Assembly (NCBI GenBank): GCA_011037195.1
Contig: JAAEAF010000099.1
Span: 62,001-126,000 of the forward strand
DNA: 64,000 bases
Source of the DNA: Triatoma infestans
Taxonomy: Eukaryota; Arthropoda; Insecta; Hemiptera; Reduviidae
Direction: 5' to 3'
The first letter of the stretch is position 1. Each line of letters begins with the position of its first letter. A program made the position numbers and the translations under genes. Shown piece after piece: positions 60,201-64,000 of the stretch. Below the pieces are notes generated by a model, which saw only the letters and a list, made by a program, of their open reading frames with translations, was not told the DNA's origin and ran no database searches.

Positions 60201-63200
60201 TGGGGAAATTGTGACATTAGGTTCTAAGTATTGTTGATTGAGGCACTTGCTGCTGAGTCAGTCGAATCTCATTCACTACGACCACTATCTAGCATGTGCA
60301 TTCTCAAGGTCAACTAAACGTAGAGTAAAATTTTATTGATAAAATAAAATGTCAATTGCAACTTATTAACAGCAGTAAGAGAAAGTCGTGTGTTTTTCAC
60401 CCCAATTTCTTTTCTTTTTTTTTGTAACTTTTGTGTTGGTCCTTAAAACATGTATTTCCAATAAAAACTGAAATTCAAAAATTTGACACGTTGCAGTACT
60501 TCCTCTTAGTAAAAGAATGTATAAATATACACACACACATATATATATATAAAGAATATACTGAAGAACAGTGTCAGCAAACAAAATTTGAACTTTTTTT
60601 TTTTGTTCTGAGTTAGGTTGTTAATACTCAAACAGACCAAATTCTAGTGCAAAAATACCATCATCTTAAAATAAAGAATTTTACTCACTTTGCTAACTGC
60701 ATTGTTTCATCTAAGTGTGTGGAGGAATAATTGAAATAATTGATTGCAGCAGTAACAACGAGTTTTACACTTGTCACATAATCGATTGCTTTCCATACTT
60801 CTTCCTCTATTCTACAGCAAATATAGTTCGTAGAAAATTCTATAAGTTCAAGCGACTCAGCACTAAGGATTGCAGTAGCAAACAACTAAAAGTAGACATT
60901 TTTCAGCATAATATAATTTATATAAGACTATTTAAATTTATGCTGACCCCACTGTAGCATTCTCATTGTAATTTACTGTACCTCATAGCATGCTGCTAAT
61001 GGGAATGTGGTAAAACAAATTTCTTGCAAATGTAAAATGTCTTTTAATAAAACTTTAACATCCGCTATTGCAACGTCTGGTTTCCTTCTTGAAATCAAAA
61101 ATTTTCTTTTAAGTTTCAAATACAAAAGCGATTTTTAAAAAATAGCTATTTATCTGACGAGAGAGTAAAGTGTCACATTCACACCTTCAAGCTCAGGTTT
61201 GCCAACACACGAAGGCGAGGAATGTGGTAACTGTAAAAGGACTTTACTCTCGCGTTAAATTTTGTATTTTTTCTACAACAGTTAAACTAATTAAAAAAAG
61301 GATATAATAACAGCTAGCACATATCTCTAATCTCTAAGAGAACGTTGTCCAATCAAAAGATGGTTACTCTAGAAAATTGTAGAACACTACGTTAAAGTTG
61401 GGCAATAAAATTCAACTGTTAACGACTTCATCCGAACCTTAAGATTTGTTTCAATCAACATAACAATACTGGTTTCTATCTTAATCTCTAGAAATTAAAA
61501 GTACTTTAACTTAATAATTTTAACTTTAGCCACTGATTTTAGTGAGATAGTAGTCACATTATTCAACTGTTGCAGAATTTTTTTTTTTATTTCGTTAATA
61601 TTTTTACCTCAATGTTTTTTTGGTCATCATTTGAATAACATCTTTCACATCATTCTGAATAGTTTTTATGTTGTGCAAAACCATGATTGGTTTGGTTATA
61701 TCATAACGCCGGAGTATTTCTGCAGCATTCAGTTCATCTCTAATGACGTAAACACATTTTAAAAGTGAACAATGCCTGAAAATATTATTTATTGTTATTT
61801 ACTTTAGGTCTGATATTTCATACACCAACCGTCTTTCTGGGGGGAAATTACGCTATTTTCAGTTATGTTGCGCTATTCTCTAAGTCCTTCTGAACTATTC
61901 TAAAATACTGAATAAATCTGTTAGTGAGCGAGAGTGAGGAAAGGGTGTGTAGGCAAGTAATGTGAATGTATGCCGAATTATCAAGTTAATCAAAGAAGTT
62001 ATGGTGCAGAATCTGGAACAGTAGATATATATAAAAGATGGTTAGGACACTTAACCACACTAGGCATTATGAGGCAAGATCCGAGGGAAAATGCCTCAGA
62101 AGTTACTTAGGAACCAGGTATCAAATATTTTAGATTAATGGGGGGGGGGGGTGGCAGAAGGCCTATATCACCGCGGCTCCAGTAGGTCTATTTGCACATT
62201 CGTACAGAATACAATCTCCAGTCCTTCTTTTTGATAAGATTTAAGGTGAATGACTTTGCATGTGCAAAGCTTATAGGCGTAAGTTTGTCTTTTCCTAGGT
62301 AAGACAAGCTTCAACACTAACACAAGGCATTCTTCTTCCTAGCATTATCTATAAAGGCTCGCACGCAAACAAGAAAGACTTTGATTTTGCCGCATAACCT
62401 CTTAAGGATGGTTAGGTAGTCCCTTATTAGCCCTGAATTAACAAATAGAACTGATACCTCTGAAAGCAACATTACTATCTGAGGTGTCATTAGATAACGA
62501 TAACTCTAGAATCGTGTCCTGGATCTAAGGATCTCAGCAGCACATATGATTATCGCATGTAGTTCTACTTGAAAGATTGTGGCTACTTTAACTGGGCATC
62601 GAACCTCGATTAATCCCTTATACCCGGCACTTCCTCCATCCTAAAGCCTTCCATAAGGTATTACCTTAACAAATACTAATTGGAACCAAATTAGTACCTT
62701 CATGTAAACGCCTATAACTACAAAACTACCATGGCGCATTGTATATTATTAATAATGCCTATAACACATCACTATAACAAACAAAAGATACTCCTTGGCT
62801 TACAGTGAAGTGTCTGAAAGTGTAGATAACCATGTAATAACATCTCCAATCACTTTCAATGTTTCTTCAACTAAATTTAACTCTTTATAAGCGTATATAC
62901 AATTGTGTAGTATTATGATAAATTCTTCAACTCTCCCAACGATAGCCAAATTGCCCTTAAGTATAAAAGTAAAAAACTGAAATAAATGAAAACATTATTG
63001 CAAGGTAAACATTATTTTCAAAAACAAACATAATATATGAAATTTGTAACATACCCTAAGCGCCAAATTGAACTTGTTGCTAGCAATTTTTACTAATAAA
63101 TGCAAAAATAATTCAAATCTCTCTTTGCTATAGTTGTTAAAATTATGCCTTATCAAAAATGGTATAAAATAATTTTGAATATCTTCTACAAAGGTGTCCT

Positions 63201-63207
63201 CTGTGGA
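38389..63207 (-). CDS. NBAS: NBAS (NRZ tethering complex subunit), last 24 exons
   Basis: NBAS works with RINT1 and ZW10 at the ER to tether Golgi-derived vesicles (syntaxin-18 SNARE complex) and in vertebrates also takes part in mRNA surveillance. Exons in gene order: 63207-63055, 62976-62804, 61775-61608, 61087-60982, 60885-60689, 57817-57705, 52759-52584, 51496-51306, 51223-51142, 51060-50969, 49685-49525, 48863-48655, 46583-46402, 45183-44983, 44901-44741, 43581-43397, 43316-43108, 42734-42618, 42471-42301, 41353-41254, 41165-40984, 40174-40057, 39975-39856 and 38658-38389. All phases agree and give 1,278 residues. Diagnostic matches to NBAS: INYFNYSSTHLDETMQLAK, LDLILAVRLLSEFGVNLLPI, RRDTIFGLAM, and the end SIPESLRSFNTALLFFSH. 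The region is helical throughout, as expected for the Sec39-type solenoid. The N-terminal beta-propeller half lies off the right edge. Several introns hold transposons. Confidence 0.93.
38940..39060 (-). mobile_element. Penelope-type terminal unit, partial, in an NBAS intron
   Basis: It contains CATCAGAGATATTTTCCGTG and ATAGCC, shared with 47200 and 63880. On the minus strand 39008-39041 reads CUGAUGA, a GGUG/CGCC hairpin, then CAAAUCCGGUC: a hammerhead-like motif whose GAAAC box has decayed. Confidence 0.55.
40617..40690 (-). repeat. Duplicated piece of an NBAS exon with its splice acceptor
   Basis: 74 bases nearly identical (one mismatch) to 39928-40001, which is the 5' part of the exon at 39856-39975 together with its acceptor (TTCTGTAG on the minus strand). 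The copy lies in the preceding intron, between the exons at 41165-40984 and 40174-40057, on the same strand. It could act as a decoy acceptor. Confidence 0.9.
40797..40837. repeat. (CA)n/(CG)n microsatellite
   Basis: CA tract with a CG core in an NBAS intron. Confidence 0.9.
44095..44600 (+). pseudogene. LINE with RNase H domain, 3' fragment
   Basis: A plus-strand frame gives RKSQLWNSLPGLRQAKICLK and later LVSVRTSCAFLTVSSW, the tail seen at 20301-20600. The 3' end has CAATAGACCGTGGAGGTCGC. It lies in the NBAS intron between exons 43581-43397 and 44901-44741, antisense to NBAS. Confidence 0.75.
45227..45291. repeat. Palindromic (TAA)n-(TTA)n microsatellite
   Basis: A TAA/ATA run is followed directly by an inverse TTA run, flanked by AATTTAAAAGAA and TTCTTTAAATT. 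The whole forms a perfect or near-perfect hairpin of about 65 bases in an NBAS intron. Confidence 0.85.
47200..47432. mobile_element. 233-bp Penelope-type terminal palindrome
   Basis: The outer arms GAGATATTTTCCATGATAG and CTATCACGGAAAATATCTC are inverse; inner arms around GACTTGCACAGAGCAA and TTGCTCTGTCCAAGTC also pair, with a GATACACACATGTGTATC core. On the minus strand 47228-47265 holds a decayed hammerhead-like motif (CGAAGA box, GAAACCGGUC intact). It lies in an NBAS intron. Confidence 0.65.
48050..48142 (+). CDS. Candidate Pro/Gly-rich terminal exon, unrecognised
   Basis: After a good acceptor (ATTATTTTTTAG) the plus strand encodes 30 residues rich in Pro, Gly and Arg (PLPGRPPQVGGPAPPKFGPL, then LPGRPPGR) and a stop. 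It is a sharp GC-rich patch in AT-rich intron DNA of NBAS, on the opposite strand. A poly(A)-like AATAAA follows at about 48274. No partner exon was found; it could be the last exon of a nested gene, a retro-fragment or chance. Confidence 0.25.
   Translation, partial: PLPGRPPQVGGPAPPKFGPLPVLPGRPPGR
51846..52026. mobile_element. 180-bp palindromic unit carrying a hammerhead-like motif
   Basis: The left arm TTTTATCCGTCGTAGCATGC (from 51847) is the exact inverse of GCATGCTACGACGGATAAAA at the right; imperfect pairing extends inward to TTCCTGA and TCAGGAA. The spacer is about 100 bases and holds the motif at 51884-51913. It lies in the NBAS intron between exons 51496-51306 and 52759-52584. Confidence 0.75.
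51884..51913 (-). ncRNA. Hammerhead-like ribozyme motif, boxes intact
   Basis: On the minus strand: CUGACGA, one U, a perfect GGAU/AUCC stem closed by a GAAA tetraloop, then GAAAC and CGGUC. Box one (CUGANGA), the GAAA box and the UH cleavage position (UC) are all present. Stem III would be the self-complementary ACCGGU, too short in one molecule but able to pair between two, as described for minimal hammerheads in Penelope-like elements. A single extra base between box one and stem II departs from the textbook core and is shared with other motifs here. Confidence 0.55.
53515..54100 (+). repeat. Interspersed repeat family copy interrupted by a 108-bp block
   Basis: It has the family start (TTTTCACCGGAAATACATG, GAGGTCCCCTGAGCACG), then the 108-bp block, and then resumes GTGAACAAAATATCTCAAAA and CGGGCAAAATTCAACAAC. 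So the block is an insertion into the repeat. Confidence 0.7.
53627..53734. repeat. 108-bp direct repeat, copy 1
   Basis: Identical by eye to 54170-54277. It starts TTTGTTTTTAACAGAGGGTG, contains GCTCAGGTATACAAG and ends GTTGCAATTTTAAA. Confidence 0.9.
54170..54277. repeat. 108-bp direct repeat, copy 2
   Basis: The second copy, 543 bases downstream in the same orientation, in a different local context. Confidence 0.9.
55200..55232 (-). ncRNA. Hammerhead-like motif in the Penelope-like terminal repeat
   Basis: On the minus strand: CUGAAGA, one A, a perfect 7-bp stem GGCAAAC/GUUUGCC with AAU loop, GAAAC, GUC. All conserved boxes are present; stem III is the self-complementary ACGU only. The inverse arm at 57471-57480 keeps only the GUGUCGAAACGUCGAA half. 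Confidence 0.55.
55431..55790 (-). pseudogene. Penelope-like C-terminal GIY-YIG endonuclease
   Basis: The minus strand reads TVYNLKCTTSNCNASYVGES followed by SQYLYKRLKQ, then in another frame SKHALSLNHTFDF and the C-terminal stretch to a stop at 55431. VYxL, the two Cys, YVGES and the H...NHxFDF pair are the usual Penelope EN features. One frame change separates the halves. Confidence 0.75.
56147..57060 (-). pseudogene. Penelope-like reverse transcriptase, frameshifted
   Basis: Two main minus frames. 57057-56728 starts near the RT N-terminus (IIMDKHDYIDKMTNLI, RAYGLPKIHKP, PIRPIISSINSPSSNLSKFI). 56648-56205 has HTIIPRDLFIETLDLC, FYLQKNGLAMGSCLAPCLA, IFKYVDDLFLVV (catalytic DD) and LQFTIEKEHNNRLPFLD. 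These are the hallmark Penelope RT boxes. A run of G at about 56667 and other indels break the frame. Confidence 0.85.
57865..59390 (-). pseudogene. LINE with RNase H domain, longest copy
   Basis: Read on the minus strand, the end of RT is at about 59390-59060 (WKKEVKYLATLMNRNIEVVV, SRYIWQGAATC), then connection and RNase H remnants, then a tail (LQGTVGSEKTWDLESDSMC, LCGGKENTDTSSHRLRGC, a Cys/His cluster). The 3' end is CAATAGACCATGGAAGTCGC. The frames are heavily broken. It is in the NBAS intron between exons 57817-57705 and 60885-60689. Confidence 0.75.
59715..59800 (-). mobile_element. Penelope-type terminal unit, single-sided
   Basis: It starts GGGGTTGAGACCGCGTC, as at 7732, and runs into the hammerhead-like motif at 59752-59785. 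No inverse partner was found next to it. Confidence 0.55.
59752..59785 (-). ncRNA. Hammerhead-like motif, altered first box
   Basis: Minus strand: CUGAAGG, A, a 6-bp stem GCCUAU/AUGGGC with UGUAAU loop, GAAAC, AUC. The last base of the first box is G in place of the invariant A, so it is probably inactive. It is the same family as the ends of the fold-back at 36830-37445. Confidence 0.35.
62340..62640 (-). pseudogene. RNase H-like LINE relic
   Basis: Minus-strand pieces such as RCPVKVATIFQVELHAIIIC and SEVSVLFVNSGLIRDYLTIL resemble the A-FQ-E--AI--C and IVSDSQ--L boxes of LINE RNase H, with stops between. It lies in the NBAS intron between exons 61775-61608 and 62976-62804, and is more diverged than the other RNase H copies. 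Confidence 0.4.
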
Positions 63208-63539
63208 CTAAATTCAGCAGGAATTAGGAAAAAAAATTGCAAAATAAAACAAGTATTTATCAAAAGTCGCATAATTAAATAACAATATCAAAGTACAAAA
63301 ACATAAAATAAAGTTTTGTTTGCAAAAACATCAAGCCTTGGTTTATACGTTCTATATGCCACTTAATGCCTGAATAAAGATACGTTTTTAAAAAAATAAT
63401 TTTTTACAATGGTAGAGTAAAGTTTCAAAATCATGGTAATTTTGGGTCATTAATAAAAAAAAGCGTTAATGCAGCTAATATGTGAAGCAGAGGATGCTAA
63501 TACAGTGTCCATAATTCCTGCCCAAACGCTTTAACGATA

Positions 63540-63830
63540 TTGAACGTGTTGTTCAAATCAATTTTCCAGGAAAAATGTTTTAATAAAAATCATAGATTTC
63601 AAAAAAATCGTTAAAAGTAATTTTCGAGAAAACGCGTAAAAGAGAAGAAACTGAGAGGAAAGCGTGACCGAAACCTCCATGCTGCTGGATCTCCTGGTGA
63701 AATCTAAACAGAATATCTTATTTAAATTTTTTCGTTTTTGGGTAAGTGCTGTTCCCAAAAGCACACATATGGGTTCGCTGAGACTAAATAAACTGAACTC
63801 GTGTGGCAAAGATCCATGAGAGGCGAAGGT
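63540..63830 (-). repeat. Interspersed repeat family copy
   Basis: A minus-oriented copy with the AATTTTCCAGGAAAAATG, AAAAAAATCGTTAAAAG and GGATCTCCTGGTGAAATC blocks near the right edge. Confidence 0.6.
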
Positions 63831-63854
63831 TTATTACTTGTTGTTGTGGTGGTT

Positions 63855-63905
63855 GGTTCCGCAGAGCTGGAAAGCATCAGAGACATTTTCCGTGATAGCC
63901 TGCTT
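63855..63905 (+). mobile_element. Edge of a Penelope-type terminal unit
   Basis: GGTTCCGCAGAGCTGGAAAG and CAGAGACATTTTCCGTGATA are shared with the palindrome at 47200-47460 and the unit at 38963. The rest was not recognised before the window ends. Confidence 0.5.
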
Positions 63906-64000
63906 CATTTATTATTACTTGTTACAGAGGGGCATGTGGTCTACATGCGTCGCCATATAGTTTTGACCTACGCTACCACAGTACGTTACCAACTGCAGTT

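Noticed and set aside
1..64000. tRNA, rRNA genes or CRISPR arrays
   Set aside because: No cloverleaf-like sequence, rRNA core motif or regularly spaced direct repeats were recognised; the spaced repeats present are transposon pieces and microsatellites.

Overview
The window looks like arthropod, probably insect, nuclear DNA. It is AT-rich, its genes are split by canonical GT-AG introns, it carries a mitochondrial-clan cytochrome P450 of the arthropod type, and transposons fill most of the space between exons. I could not place it to species or order.

Three host genes can be followed exon by exon. (1) 4597-7271, plus strand: the last three exons of host cell factor (HCF/HCFC1), with an acidic linker and the C-terminal fibronectin type III region. 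(2) 14104-32649, plus strand: a complete nine-exon mitochondrial-clan cytochrome P450 of 483 residues. (3) 38389-63207, minus strand: the last 24 exons (1,278 residues) of NBAS, a subunit of the NRZ/syntaxin-18 ER tethering complex; the gene continues off the right edge. The P450 and NBAS converge. Two further splice-bounded open segments (37805-37954 and 48050-48142) are only candidates.

The rest is mobile DNA of several classes. A Ty3/gypsy-type gag-protease-RT element with one LTR sits at the left edge. A near-full-length RTE-like LINE (32945-36142) has a 12-bp target duplication. Fragments of a second LINE family with an RNase H domain occur at about 20.2-21.4, 27.0-27.6, 36.4, 44.1-44.6 and 57.9-59.4 kb. 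A third LINE (28991-30060, 14-bp duplication) interrupts a Penelope-like element. There is a longer Penelope-like element (55114-57595, 13-bp duplication), several Penelope-type inverted terminal units, and a Helitron Rep N-terminal remnant. One interspersed repeat family of roughly 0.3-0.9 kb has more than 20 partial copies.

The most interesting signal is a recurring small RNA-like motif in the Penelope-type units: a CUGANGA-like box, a short perfect hairpin, then GAAAC and a self-complementary GUC or CGGUC end. This is the layout of the minimal hammerhead ribozymes known from Penelope-like elements. It occurs in several sequence families here, some with intact boxes and others decayed. Also notable are a duplicated NBAS exon fragment with its splice acceptor, a 236-bp near-perfect tandem duplication in a P450 intron, and a 108-bp identical repeat pair in an NBAS intron.
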